Positions 1 to 11,635 of a stretch of 64,000 bases of DNA are shown here, piece by piece (within the stretch, counting starts at the first letter, position 1; each line of letters starts with the position of its first letter). The notes under the pieces were generated by a model that worked only from the letters and a program-made list of their open reading frames with translations, had not been told where the DNA came from and made no database searches. Position numbers and translations under genes: made by a program. The stretch is from Erinaceus europaeus. Lineage: Eukaryota > Chordata > Mammalia > Eulipotyphla > Erinaceidae. Location of the stretch: positions 81,363,118 through 81,427,117 of the forward strand of contig NC_080172.1 of NCBI RefSeq assembly GCF_950295315.1, read 5' to 3'.

Positions 1-63
1 ATTATATCGTAAGTCTCTCCTTAGTAACACTCCCTTCCCACTTCTGAATCCCTGAATCTTCTG

Positions 64-326
64 TGTTGGTATGTTCCCTTCCCCCCCCGACCTCTGAGAA
101 GAATTGGTTTGCCCCTTGCTAGTTTCTCGCCCTGCTTTCTCCCCGCCCCCTATGCTAAGGATGGGCAGAGTCCCAGCAGCAGCCGCGGAGAGAAGATGAT
201 GGAGAAAAGCACATGGTGTGGTGATTTGCCCATTTGCGAATAAAAATTAAACTGCGTTCTCAGCCCAGCCGTGTGTCTCTGGTTGTCTCTGTTACCCGCC
301 CATGAAGCCAGCCGGATAAAACAACA
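64..326 (+). mobile_element. 5' LTR of a class II-like endogenous retrovirus
   Basis: It starts TGTTGG and ends ACAACA, and is nearly identical to 2000-2260. A polyadenylation signal (AATAAA) lies at about 239. The U5 end contains GTTACCCGCCC(A/G)TGAAGCC, which also occurs in the solo LTRs near 13.3, 40.2 and 61.7 kb. The six flanking bases (58-63, CTTCTG) match the six after the 3' LTR (CATCTG) at 5 of 6 positions, as expected for a 6-bp class II target duplication. Confidence 0.85.
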
Positions 327-1999
327 TATGGCGCCTACAACGTGGGACCAGACCTGTGCATCTCTCAGATAAGTGAAGACAATTTGGCTACCTATGCACT
401 ATGGCCTTCTCTTCTGCTTGTGAAGAGATCTCCAAAGGTGTCTGCCCTTTCTTTAAGAGACTGTTTCACTGCTTCTGGAACATTTATCTCTGGACCACTC
501 TGTGGTTTCCTCCCAACGCCAGCCCACAGGAGCCGGCTTTCCACCGCATGGCGCGGGGCACTGGGCATGGGCTCCCTCCACGCTGCTCGGCCACTGTGAG
601 CAGGGCAGCAGACATGGCAGGGCCATGGGGCAGGGCCACAGCAGCCTATCATGGCCGCCACCCCCGGGGAACCTCGGCCCACGCCTTCTGCACGGCTGGC
701 CCGCCCGCCTTCCTGCTATGAAGTCTGGGCAGATCCCGGGCCACCTGGAGACCATGGGCTCCCTGCCGAAACTGGGCCCCCTGGCCTAGATCTCCAGCTT
801 GGGTCTGAAGACAGATGAGCTAAAATATGCAGAGATTCATCCAGAGATTGCAACCTGCAATTCCTAGAAGTGAAGCTGCCCAAGAGGCCACCGCTGGACA
901 ACGCACTCCCAGAACGGCTAAGACAGTATAGATCTAAATTCGTGTTTAAAATGACATGTCTTCATAACAAAAGTTTCTCTCCTTGTATATTGAAGACCAT
1001 GTATGTGTATGTGTGTGTTTAAAGTTTGGTAACATTAACTTTAAGGTTAAGAATATAACTTTAAGGCTAAATTCTTACCAGGCAAAGTTAAATGAAAAAG
1101 GTTTTCAACGTAATTCTCATAAAGATAAAATTAACTTACATTTAAAGTCTGAGGTAAAAATTAGTTAACAATCAATATATTTTAACTAAGTTGGTCTAAA
1201 CAAAACCTGTGCACACCTAGGGTGTGTCTCCATCTTAAATGGGTGTAACAAAAGGTTAAATAGACTTGTTGATATGTAAAACTCTCGATTACCTTCTCTA
1301 TTAGAAATGGTAGATTACACAATGGCTATGCTAATGATACTCATGCCTGAGGTTTTCTTTCCTTGATTCTCATGTTTACCTTTTCACATTATATTGTTTA
1401 AATTTTAGCCAACCTTAAAATCATTCTAAAAAAGACTTCTAATTGTAATAGTTATCAATTGTGATAAACTTCTAACCTGCTACAAGTTTGTTTCATAGTA
1501 AGTAAATTGCAGCTGTCAAGTTCTCTACAGAAATGCAGAATTCTGGCAGCAGACCTTCCTCATACAACTCTCCACCCCCCAGCATTCTTCTGTGGACATA
1601 TGCTTTCGACTGGCACTCCTATTGGACTCACTGGTACACCCTTAGACACTTTGCACAAAAGTGCAAAAGTGCTGCTATATTTCTCAAACATTGACTGCAG
1701 CCAGCTGCCTTTGGGACTCTAGGCCGTTCCCCGCCCCCATGCTATAAAATGCCCATCGAGGCAAGTACGCCCCCCAGAGGCAGGAAATGTTTTTTTTAAG
1801 CTGATAAAGTTTTGCCCACAGAGGCAAAAAATGGCCTCCTCAGGCCCTCCCTTGGCAGCACACTGGTTCTTGTTACTTGCTTACATGTTTCTCCATGTTT
1901 GTGCCACTTTCTTTTTTGAAAATGCCTGTACGATATAGGTTTCTGTTCGCCCCACACCCCTGATACTGTGGTCATTTAGTTAAAAACAGAAGGGGGAAT
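327..1999 (+). mobile_element. Internal region of a non-coding endogenous retrovirus
   Basis: About 1.7 kb lies between the two LTRs, against several kb in a coding retrovirus. No gag, pro, pol or env domain can be read in any frame, and the open frames at 342-721 look like nothing recognisable. The last bases before the 3' LTR (AGAAGGGGGAAT, about 1988-1999) form a polypurine tract. The element is probably a non-autonomous or deleted member that depended on proteins supplied in trans. Confidence 0.7.
329..347 (+). other. Primer binding site, tRNA-Lys type
   Basis: The sequence TGGCGCCTACAACGTGGG begins two bases after the 5' LTR. It resembles the tRNA-Lys primer site (TGGCGCCCAACGTGGG) with a small insertion. 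This supports the LTR boundary, the plus orientation and an ERV-K-like (class II) assignment. Confidence 0.75.
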
Positions 2000-2260
2000 T
2001 GTTGGTATGTTCCCTTCCCCCTGACCTCTGAGAAGAATTGGCTTGCCCCTTGCTAGTTTCACGCCCTGCTTTCTCCCCGCCCCCTATGCTAAGGATGGGC
2101 AGAGTCCCAGCAGCAGCTGTGGAAAGAAGATGATGGAGAAAAGCACATGGTGTGGTGATTTGCCCATTTGCGAATAAAAATTAAACTGCGTTCTCAGCCC
2201 AGCCGTGTGTCTCTGGTTGTCTCTGTTACCCGCCCGTGAAGCCAGCTGGATAAAACAACA
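2000..2260 (+). mobile_element. 3' LTR of the 64-2260 endogenous retrovirus
   Basis: It differs from the 5' LTR at only a handful of positions by eye, so the insertion is fairly recent. TGTTGG and ACAACA termini are intact. It is followed by CATCTG, the imperfect 6-bp target duplication. Confidence 0.85.
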
Positions 2261-2404
2261 CATCTGTTATAGACTGTAGTCCATTGAGGATTCGCCCTAC
2301 ATAGTTCTTTGATTTTTTTTCTTTTTTTTTAATTGGGGAGGGGGAGATAATGGTTTACAGTATAAACTTTAGCATATAGACACAACCTCTCATCTCCCCT
2401 TAAC
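2261..2404. other. Short unassigned flank between ERV and Vingi
   Basis: About 140 bp holding a T-rich run and the phrase ATGGTTTACAGT, which recurs at about 22225 (ATGGTTTACAAGG). It is probably part of an older dispersed repeat that I cannot name. Confidence 0.3.
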
Positions 2405-2410
2405 TGGTAT

Positions 2411-3898
2411 CTTCTTCTTCTTCTAGCGTTTGCCCTTCTTCCGCAGCCAATCAACAGCGTCAGGTTGAGCCTGATGTAAAGTTTCGAGACCTCCTTTGAA
2501 TCTGGAGAGGTGGCAGTCGTTGACTATGTGGGTCATAGTCTGTCTGTAGCCGCAGGGGCAGTTCGGGTCGTCTCTGGCTCCCCAGCAATGGAACATAGCG
2601 GCGCACCGGCCATGGCCTGTTCAATAGCGATTGAGGAGGGCCCAATCATAACGTGCTAGGTCAAAGCTGGGTTGACGCTTGCAGGGGTCTGTGATGAGGT
2701 GTTTGTTCTTTACCTCAGCTGACCGCCAACTCTGTTTCCAAGAGTCTGGAACAGAGAAGTTCAGTGTAGGTGTAGGGGACCAGATTGGGTGATGAGACGT
2801 CAAGCGTTGGACAGGGTGGGCAAAGATATCCGCTTATATTGGCAGGTCCGGTCGAGTGTAGACATGGGAAATGAACTTAGATGATGCCGCATCCCGACGA
2901 ATATCTGGCGGGGCGATGTTGCTAAGAATTGGCAGCCATGGAACCGGGGTGGAACGGATGGTTCCAGAAATTATCCTCATGGAGGAATATGATTTGGAAT
3001 CGACCAAGTGGACATGGGGGCTACGGAACGATACTGGGGCACAGTATTCTGCAGTGGAATAGCATAATGCCAGAGATGATGATCGTAGTGTGGAAGCGCT
3101 CGCGCCCCATGAGGAGTTGGCCAGTCTTGCAATGATGTTATTCTTCACTCCCACCTTTGCTGCAGCTTTTATGAGATGTTCATGAAATGACAGGGTGTGA
3201 TTGAGAGTAACGCCAAGATAGACTGGCTGGGCTTCATGCCGGATTCTCGTATCGCCAAGCTGCATGTTAAGCTCACGCGAGGCCGAGGCATGGTGTAGAT
3301 GGAAAACAGATGATACCGTTTTTGCAGTGCTAGGGATTAGTCGCCATTTTTCACAGTAATCAGATATCAGAGACATGTCTTTCGTGAGTGTTTCCTCGAG
3401 GATGTCAAACTTGGATGCCTGAGTTGCACAGCAGATGTCATCGGCGTAGATGAACTTCCTTGAAGAAGTTTCTGGAAGGTCATTGATGTAAATATTAAAT
3501 AGTGTAGGAGCCAGAACAGAGCCCTGGGGGAGGCCACTTGAGACAACTCTCCATCTGCTAGACTTGTCACCCAGATGCACCCAGAATCTTCTGTTTTGGA
3601 GAAGAAACGATATAGTGTTGGCCACCCATGGAGGCAGGCATCTTGAGATCTTGACTAGGAGACCACGGTGCCAGACCGTGTCATAGGCTGCTGTGAGATC
3701 AACAAAGACAGCACCCGTCTTTAAATTCTTCTGGAATCCATTTTCAATGTAAGATGAGAGGGCCAGGGTTTGTTCGCAGGTAGATCTTCCTGGGCGGAAA
3801 CCAGCTTGGGCGGGTGATAGGAAGTTCTCTGTAAGAGGAGAAATTCGTGACAGAAGCAGCCTCTCAAGGAGTTTGTAACACACGGAGAGGAGAGAAAT
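2411..3898 (-). mobile_element. Vingi non-LTR retrotransposon, 5'-truncated copy
   Basis: Read on the minus strand, this encodes the reverse transcriptase and C-terminal part of a Jockey/Ingi-like LINE and ends with a stop codon followed by (GAA)n rather than poly(A). The 8-bp sequence TGGTATCT flanks it at 2405-2412 and 3899-3906, a target duplication that overlaps the tail. The copy is truncated within the start of the reverse transcriptase domain, so the endonuclease half is missing. Assignment to Vingi rests on the hedgehog context and the lack of an RNase H domain after the reverse transcriptase. Confidence 0.85.
2424..3897 (-). pseudogene. Vingi reverse transcriptase ORF, decayed
   Basis: The main open stretch is 3883-2834 (349 codons). 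Visible landmarks, counted from its first Met: GFRPGRST at about 28-35, motif A FVDLTAAYD at 60-68, LPQGS at 118-122, and the catalytic YADD at 146-149. The frame is then broken by TAA at about 2834 (TAC in the other copy) and by TGA at about 2621 (CGA in the other copy, a typical CpG decay change). After these stops the same frame still encodes the C-terminal Cys/His cluster. Upstream of the Met the frame stays open (ISLLSV) to the truncation point. The enzyme would copy its own RNA at a nicked target, but this copy cannot do so. Confidence 0.85.
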
Positions 3899-3906
3899 TG
3901 GTATCT

Positions 3907-4414
3907 AGGAGACACAATAGAAACCCAATGACCTTTCATCCTGTCTCTTTCCTTTCTTTCCCATTGTCCTTTGCTTTGGTGCAATCCAATCCAAGTTTTA
4001 CCTTGTTTTACTTTACTGTTCTTTGTTCTTAATTTTCACCTATATGTGAGATCATTCAGCATTTGTTGTTATGTTTTTGGCTTATCTAACTCAACATGAT
4101 GCCTTTGAGTTCTGATCATGATATTGCAAAGTAGTTGTCCTCATCTTTAAAAGCTGCATAGTACTCCATCGTATATATGTGCCATAACTTCCTTAGCCAT
4201 TCATCCGTTGTTGGGCTATTACAAACTGTGGTGTTACGAAAATAGCTATGTATAGATCTTTTTAGATAGTTGTTTTTGTTTTCCCTGGGTAAATCCCTAG
4301 GAAAGAGATTGCTGGGCCATAAGATAGGTCCATTTCTAGAGTTCTAATGAATCCCCAGACTATTTTCCATAGAAAGTGAACCAACTTACATCTTTACCAG
4401 CATTGTAGAAGAGT
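3907..4414 (-). mobile_element. L1 3'-region fragment
   Basis: The text reads as the reverse complement of the end of L1 ORF2, for example the complement of a passage on target-site-like AATACTACTCAGCT and of 'CACTTTCTATGG'. It is continued at 4611 after a SINE insertion. It is diverged and has no open frame. Confidence 0.6.
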
Positions 4415-4429
4415 CAACATGCACATTTT

Positions 4430-4610
4430 TTAAACACTTTTATTTATTTGTTTTAACTTTTTAAAAATATTTTATGTATTTATTAATGAGAAAGTTAGGA
4501 GGAGGGAAAAAGAACCAGACATCACTCTGGCACATGTACTGCCAGGGATTGAACTCAGGACCTTGTGCTTGAGAGTCCAAAGCCTTATCACTACGCCACC
4601 TCCTGGACCA
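4430..4610 (-). mobile_element. Type C tRNA-derived SINE with long target duplication
   Basis: It contains AACCAGACATCACTCTGG and GATTGAACTCAGGACC. A 15-bp direct repeat (CAACATG, one variable base, ACATTTT) flanks it at 4415-4429 and 4611-4625, so it inserted by L1-type retrotransposition into the L1 fragment. Confidence 0.85.
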
Positions 4611-4625
4611 CAACATGTACATTTT

Positions 4626-4738
4626 GAGGTTCTTTTATAAAGCTTCTTTTATAAGGAATCTCATTCATCTCTTGTTATTTTTTAGGAAAGCATTGTTCTC
4701 TCAAATCACGATTATTTGGAATATATAGTACTTTTTGT
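4626..4738 (-). mobile_element. L1 3'-region fragment, continuation
   Basis: This short stretch resumes the L1 fragment after the SINE at 4430-4610 and then loses recognisable similarity. Confidence 0.4.
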
Positions 4739-4744
4739 TACTGT

Positions 4745-4870
4745 TTTTTAAAAAATGTTTTATTAGTAATTTAATAATGCTTTACAAGATTTTAAGATTA
4801 CAGGGTTATTATTTCACATCATACCCATCACCAAAATTCTGCTTCTACCCCTGCCCCTCATGTTACTTAT
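4745..4870 (-). repeat. L1-3'-end-like dispersed repeat
   Basis: TTACAAGATT followed by a passage with CACATCATACCCATCACCA matches, in the same orientation, repeats at about 13030, 25270, 25600 and 59120. The reverse complement resembles the L1 3' UTR ends seen at 16480-16650. Confidence 0.55.
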
Positions 4871-5567
4871 TAGGCTACTGCATTACCAATTATCAAACTG
4901 TGTGTGTAGAAAAACTAAGGGAAGGGAAGCTCATCAACCAACAAGAGCTCTCAGGATCAAACACTGAAACAAGAGGAGCAACAAAATATACAACATACTA
5001 TTAGATTACACATCAAAGTATAAACTAAATGCCCATGTGTTCATATGAAAATAATTAAGTGAGAAAGGACAATTCTTCCTTTCAGAGGAATCCCAACTAA
5101 TTTGAGTTGAAGATATGAGGGAAATGAAAAATAACCACTAAAGCATGGAAGTTATAATTGCTGCAGGCAAGTTATGTGCATAAGTGTTAAAACTAGTGGG
5201 TTACATTTTAAGGGGCTGTTAAAATCATCTTAAAATATTTGAATTAAAGCAAATTTTCTTCCATATATGGATGGACTTTATGAAATTAGTTAAAGATTTT
5301 TTAAGTATGCCAAAGAAGAAATCTTCTTCCAGATTTCTCCTTACAAATTATGCTATCACAGTCAGTATCAATCTTTAGCTGAATTTCTTCTGTGTTTGTC
5401 ATGACTATAGATTTCAGACTTGCCAGCCCCAACAATCACACAGCCAGTTTCTAAAAATCTCCCATCTACTTTACTTTCCATAAGTATGTCATATCTTTAA
5501 TGAAGCAAATACTGGAGAAGGACCTCACCCATATGGGGGAACAAACAATATAAGAAAAACAAATTTG
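4871..5567. other. No gene or named repeat recognised
   Basis: AT-rich sequence with no open frame of note and no repeat that I can name with confidence. Confidence 0.5.
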
Positions 5568-5775
5568 GGGCCAGGTGGTGGTGCACCTGGTTGAGTGCAC
5601 ATGTTACAATGTACAAGGACACAAGTTCAAGTCCCCGGTCCCTATCTGCAGGGGGAAAGCTTCATGAGTGGTGAAGCAGTGCTGCAAGTGTCTCTCCATC
5701 TCTCTCCCTCTCTATCACCCCCCTCTTAATTTCTGGGTGTCTCTATACAGTAAATAAATGGAAAAAGAAAATTTT
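5568..5775 (+). mobile_element. Type A ERI-like SINE
   Basis: Full-length tRNA-like head (GGTGGTGCACCTGGTTGAG), the B-box-like AAGTTCAAGTCCCC, the CTGCAGGGGGAAAGCTTC body and an AATAAATGGAAAAAG tail. Confidence 0.9.
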
Positions 5776-5989
5776 GAAAAGAAAAAGAAAAACAAACACA
5801 ATGGACTCTGAATGCAGAACTAAGATTAGCAAAGGCACATGGGGGCCTGTAGAGTACAAGATGGCTCAGTGAACTATAGTGCAGAGACATTCGTACTTTA
5901 ATGGTGTTGGTGGTGATGTAATGCATATTGAGGAGGTGAGAAATTAACCAAGCTTACTTCAAAACCAGATAAAAATTATATTACAATTT

Positions 5990-6196
5990 TTAAAATACAT
6001 TTTATTATCTTTGTTTATGTATTGGATAGAGACAGCCAAAAATCTAGAAAAAGGGGTGATAGAAAGGGAGAAAGAGAGACCCCTGCAGCACTGCTTGCAA
6101 AGTTTTCCCCCTGCAGGTGGGGACCAGGGGCTCAAACCTGGGTCCTTGAGCACTCTAACATGTGCGCTCAACCAGGTGTGCCACTACCTGGCCCCA
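5990..6196 (-). mobile_element. Type A ERI-like SINE
   Basis: Reverse complement of the type A body, ending at the tRNA-like head (CCACTACCTGGCCCC). Confidence 0.9.
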
Positions 6197-6229
6197 TTAT
6201 AATTTTTAAGTCAACAATAGTTATGCAAA

Positions 6230-6840
6230 GAGAGTCTCACACCCCAAGGATCCAAACTTCAGGCTCAATTCAGCTTCTCTGCCAGGCTGGACAGCACTGC
6301 TGGGCCATGTGACTTTCTAAGCAATTCCTATTTATAGTCTGTGGGTTCTGAGGCAATTATTCACCACGTTCTTCTCAGGAGAACAATGTAGAAAAGCTCC
6401 CATTATACAGCCCCTCTACTAGGCCACTGGGGTGTACATCTTCTCCTGAGTTTCCTGGTGAGTTCTCTACCCCCCTGATGTCAGCATAGGGCCTACCCCT
6501 GCTGCTCCAATCTCTGAGGGCAGTAGCAATGGAGACCCAAAGTTGCATTTGGTGAGTCTTAGGGAAATCCTCTCCTCCTCTCTGCAGTCTTTTTATTTGT
6601 AAAAATGACTGGAGGTGGTGTCTCAACCAGTAAACTGCCCAACTGTTACAGCTGTTCAGGAGTAGAAATGAGCTTTAGCCCCAGGAATCTGTCCTTAGGT
6701 GCCTCTCAGTCCATGAGCAACATGTGTTTGCACTCGCTGGTGTTTTGGTGGGTTCCCTAATTCGTTCTAGTCCTGGCTTGTTGTGCTCCAAGGTGATCTC
6801 CTTTGGTATTCCCAGTTGACAGAGAAGAAGGCTAAATAAA
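6230..6840 (-). repeat. Possible L1 5'-UTR-like sequence
   Basis: Moderately GC-rich for this window and without coding frames. The reverse complement contains phrases such as CTGTAACAGTTGGGCAG and AATTAGGGAACCCACC that remind me of L1 5' UTRs. Tentative; it could be another old repeat. Confidence 0.35.
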
Positions 6841-7640
6841 TTACTTGCAAAAATCAAATACAATTAGTAAGAGAGCAAATTTGTTTAAAAAAAGGAAAGA
6901 AAAGAAAGGAAAATGTTTCATGAAGTAATTTGACAATATACATTTAAAAAGTGTAATACAGTCTAGACATTCTACTCTAACATATTTTTTTCTGGACACT
7001 CCTAAAAATGTGCAAAGATTTATGAATGTTTATTAAAACATTAGGCATACCACAAAGTAGTATTCAAGTCTTAATACAACTAATATGTGATATTTACTGT
7101 AGGGGATATTACTCAACTACTAAAAAGAACCAAAAATTTTTATACTTAATGATATATAAAAACAAACATGGCATAATAAGTTAAACAGTTTGTACCTGTA
7201 TACATCTATATGCTAATATATATTTACATATGCATATCATATGCACATTTCTCATAGAAAATGTGTATTTTGGATACAGTTGCACATAGACAAAACACAG
7301 AAGTTATAAATCAAGCTGTCATCAGCAATTATACATGAGTGATGAATCTGTATTACTGAAGTGGATGAGTTATTTAGATCATTAAATAGTTGTTTTAAAA
7401 AGCTTTTTGAAATTTCAGTGACTTGGCTGGTTATTGTATCTGTATATGCCACATTTCTCTATTTTTTCTTTTTTTAATCTAAATAGAGATTCAAAAGAGT
7501 TTTACAATATGTGAGAATAGAAGAATGATTTTGTTACCACACATGTCAGGGTAAGTTCTCTACCAAAGTTATAAACCCTCTCTGCCCTCCTATGCCATTA
7601 CCATGGTTCATGGCTCTCACGAAGCCTAAGGGACAGTATT
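6841..7640. other. AT-rich stretch, possible old L1 fragment
   Basis: Around 7110 ATTACTCAACTACTAAAAAG resembles an L1 3' region. The rest shows nothing I can assign. Confidence 0.35.
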
Positions 7641-7644
7641 TTTT

Positions 7645-7760
7645 AAAGATCTTATTTATTTATTAATGAGAAAAATAGGAGGAGAAAGAGCCAGACATCA
7701 CTCTGATACATGTGCTGCCTGTGATTGAACTCAAAACCTCATGCTTGAGAGTCTGATGTT
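7645..7760 (-). mobile_element. Type C SINE
   Basis: Contains CCAGACATCACTCTGATAC and GATTGAACTCAAAACC. Confidence 0.8.
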
Positions 7761-9002
7761 GAAAAAACTGTTAATTTCCACAACTGTGAACACTTTAAGC
7801 ACCTTACTTGGACACAAGTCAATCCAGGCAAGAGTGATCAGTAATTTGAATAGTACTGAGAGAGGGACCTTATAACATACTATATAAAATGGTTAAACCA
7901 ACAAGAAGAAATATTAGAGAAATGAACTAGGCCAAAAGTCCAGCTAAAAGCCCCCCAAAGGTTGAGGCACAAAAAAATGAGGTCAACATTCAGTTAATTT
8001 CCTAGTTAAGGAAATAGTCACAGGAATGAGTAAAGAGTTTAAAGGAGTTATCATCAGAAATGCAGAAACAACAAATGAAACTCTGGAAGAAACACTAATT
8101 ATCTCAAGGTTATTAGAGATCTGAAAGCTGAAATACCTGAGATAAGAAAACAGCAAGCTGAACAAACTAAAAGAGTATCAGAACAGGGTAACAAAATAGA
8201 TTAAATCCAGAAAACAGAAAAGAGGAGAGAGAATAGAATAAAAGAGACTGAAGACAGAATTAGCAAGATCGAGGACAAATTAGAGACAACTAAAAAAGAA
8301 GTCAGAGATCTCAAAAAGAGATTAAAAGATATTGAAAACAACAACAGAGACATATGGTAGTACTTCAAAAGAAATAATATATGCATTATTGGCTTACCAG
8401 AGGAAGAAAGAGAGGGAGGGGAAGAAAACATTCATCAGGACATAATAGCTGAAAACTTAGTCTAGACAATATAAAAGACATAGAGGTTCAAGAAGCCCAG
8501 AGGGTCCCAAAAAGAATTAACCCAGACTTAAAGACACCAAGAACTATAATATTTAAATGAAAGGAATAAGGATAAAGAAAGGATCCTGATGGGTGTAAAA
8601 GAAAAACAAAGAGTCACCTACAGAGGGAAATACATAAGATTGGCAGCAGACTTCTCCACACAATCACTACAGGCCAGAAGAGACTAACAAGATATCTACT
8701 GAGTGCTCAGTGAGAAAGCCTTTCTACCAAGACTACTGTATCCTGCTAGACTGTCATTCAGACTAGATGGAGGCTTAAAAACCATCTCTGTGAAGCAACA
8801 GGTGAAAGAATCAACTATTACCAAGCCTGCCCTGAAAGAAGTTCTGAAAGGTCTCCTATAAACAGACTACCATAAATATGCCATCTGTCAGAACACTCTA
8901 AATATCTACAAGAATGGCATTAAAATATCTTCAGTCTTTGATATCAATAAATGTCAATGACCTGCATTCACCTATTAAAAGGCAGAGTAGGAACATGAAT
9001 CA

Positions 9003-11215
9003 GAAAACACCACCCAACAATATTCTGTCTGCAGGAAACCCACCTAACTCAACAAGACAAACACAGACTCAAAGCGAAAGGATGGAAAACTAACATACAA
9101 AGCAATGGCCCCCCCAAAAAAGGTCAGAACAGCTAATCTCATATCTGACATGATAGACTTTAAATAAATAAAATTTTAAAAGATAGGGAAAGACAATACT
9201 TAATGCTCAGTGGATCAGTCAATCAAGAGGACTTATCAATTATTAACATCTATGCACCCAATGAGAAGACATCTAAGTACATCAAACATCTACTGAAAGA
9301 GCTATAGCAATATATTAACAGCAACACAGTCATAGTAGGGGACTTCAAAACCCCACTCTCTCTACTGGATGAATCATCCAGGCAGAAAATCAATTTTAAA
9401 AATGAGGGAGCTAAATGAGGAGATAGATAAACTAGAACTATTGGACATTTTTTAGAGTCATTCATCCCAAGAAACTGGAATACACATTTTACTGAAGTCC
9501 ACTTGGGTCACTCTCAAGGATAGACCATATCTTAGGCCACAAAGACAGCATCAGCAAATTGAAGAGCATTGAAATCATCCCAAGCATATTCTCAGACCAC
9601 AGTGGAATTAATTTAACACTTCATAAACAACAAAAGATTAGTAATAGTCCCAAAATGTGGAAGCTAAACAGTACACTACTTAACAACTACTAGGTCAAAG
9701 AGGAAATAAAGGAAGAAATCAAAATGTTTTCAGAGTACAATGAAAATGAAGACATAAGCTATCAAAATGTTTGGGACACAGCTAAAGCAGTACTGAGAGG
9801 GAAGTTCATAGCCATACAAACACACATTAGGAAAAAAGACAAAACACAAATAAGTAGCCTGATTGCACATCTTAAAAGACCTAGAAGAAAAGAACAAAGG
9901 AACCCTAACACAACAAGAAGGACAGAAATAACTAAAGTTAGAGCAGAAATAAATAACATTGAAAATCAGAAAACCATACAAAAGATCAACGAAAGTAAAT
10001 GTTGGTTCTTTGAAAGAGTGAACAAAATCGACAAACCTTTAGCCAGACTCACAAAACAAAAAAGGGCAAAGACCCAAATAAATTGAATCATAAATGAAAG
10101 AGGAAATATCACAACAGATACCACAGAAATTCAATGTATCATGTGAGGCTTCTATGAACAGCAATATATATATACCACCAAGCTAGAAAATTTGGAAGAA
10201 AAGGACGATTTCCTAGATACCTACGAACCTCCAAAATTAAATAAAGAGTAACTAGATAATATGAACAGGCCTATCACAGACAATGGAATTGAAACAGTTA
10301 TCACAAACCTTCCCAAAAAAAAGTCCTGGACCAGACGGTTTTACAAATTAATTCTACAATACCTTCAAAGAAGAACTAATACCTCTACTTTTAAAAGTCT
10401 TCCAGAAGATTGAGACACAGGAATACCCCCTTCCAGCTTCAATGAAGCCAATATAACTCCAATAAAAAAGCAGATAGAGACATAACCAAAAAAGAAAAAA
10501 ATACTACAGACCAATATCTCTGTTGAACATAGATGCTAAAATATTAAACAAAATTCTAGCCAACCAGATACAGAAGTATATCAAAAAGATTGTTCATTAT
10601 GACCAAGTGGGGTTTATTCTGGGGATGCAAGGTTGGTTTAATTTATGTAAATCGGGAGTCAGGCAGTAGCACAGGGGGTTAAGCGCATGTGGTACAAAAT
10701 GCAAGGACTGGCAGAAGGATGCCAGTTTAAGCCCCTGGGTCCCCACCTACGGGGGGGGGGGTCACTTCACAGGTAGTGAAGCAGTTCTGCAGGTGTGTAT
10801 ATTTCTCTCCCCCTCTCTGTCTTCCCCTCCTCTCTCCATTACTCTCTGTCCTAACAATGATGACATCAAATACAACAACAATGCAAAGGCAACAAAAAAA
10901 GGAAAATAATTTAAAATATATATATATACATAAATCAATCAAAATGATCCACCATATCAATAAAAGAAAGACCAAAAACCGCATGGTTATATTAATAGAT
11001 GTAGAGAAATCCCTTAACAAAATCCAACATCTCTTTATAATCACAACGCTTCAAAAAATGGGAATAGATGAAAAATTCCTGAAGATAGTGGAGTCAATAT
11101 ATAGCAAACCTATAGACAACATCAAACTTAATGGTGAAAAATTGGAAGCATTTCCCCTCAGATCAATTACTAGACAGGGCTGCCCACTATCATCATTACA
11201 ATTCAACAGAATATC
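9003..11215 (+). pseudogene. L1 ORF2 endonuclease/reverse transcriptase remnant
   Basis: Readable pieces include an endonuclease passage (NIYAPNEKT around 9243-9270), IDHILGHK around 9520, [17 protein letters not shown] around 10530-10590 and the reverse transcriptase motif ITRQGCPLS at about 11165-11190. The frame is broken by stops, the SINE at 10650 and a deletion after 11210, where the YADD motif should follow and does not. No product is possible. Confidence 0.8.
10650..10935 (+). mobile_element. Type B ERI-like SINE inside L1 ORF2
   Basis: GGGAGTCAGGCAGTAGCACAG head, GTTAAGCGCATGTGG and a CAACAAAAAAAGG tail. It interrupts the reverse transcriptase coding text, which resumes at ATCAATCAAAATG. 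Confidence 0.88.
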
Positions 11216-11261
11216 CACCACAGAAGAGATACAAAAAGGCCAAGAAACACATCAGAAAATG

Positions 11262-11635
11262 TTGGTCATCATTTCTCCTTTGGCTAATTCTGCTTCTAAA
11301 GACCCCTTCTGTTTCTATCCATGTTGGTTATAACACCAGTTCCCTTGCATTGCTTGATTCTGTGGTCTATTTACATAATCACTGTTTTGCCTGAGACTCG
11401 CCCTGCCTGCAGGGCATTGGTTTAATCCCCACGGTTGGATGGAAGCTTGCTATCTTAGTGCTCTTTTTCTTCTCTCCACCCACTCTCCTACCCATTTCCT
11501 CTTCCAACCTGCCACTTCCGCTTCAGAAGGTATAAAGGCATTTTTCTCTGATCAATAAAAAATTGCATTGTGTTCCCACTCAACTTCGTGTTCCAGAGTC
11601 TCTCTCTCCTGCAGCACTACCCCTGCATAAAAAAT
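11262..11635 (+). mobile_element. Probable solo LTR inserted in L1
   Basis: About 370 bp begins TGTTGG and ends CCCTGCA. It has a TATA-like GTATAAAGGC at about 11530 and a polyadenylation signal AATAAAAAATTGC at about 11554, in the order expected of an LTR, and it splits recognisable L1 text. Short A-rich flanks make the target duplication unclear. Confidence 0.5.

Noticed and set aside
5632..5650. tRNA genes suggested by B-box-like motifs in many places
   Set aside because: Each motif lies in a SINE head followed by a SINE body and A-rich tail; none folds as an intact tRNA with a discrete end.
9724..10086. 120-codon open frame as a host gene
   Set aside because: It is L1 ORF2 text between the endonuclease and reverse transcriptase.
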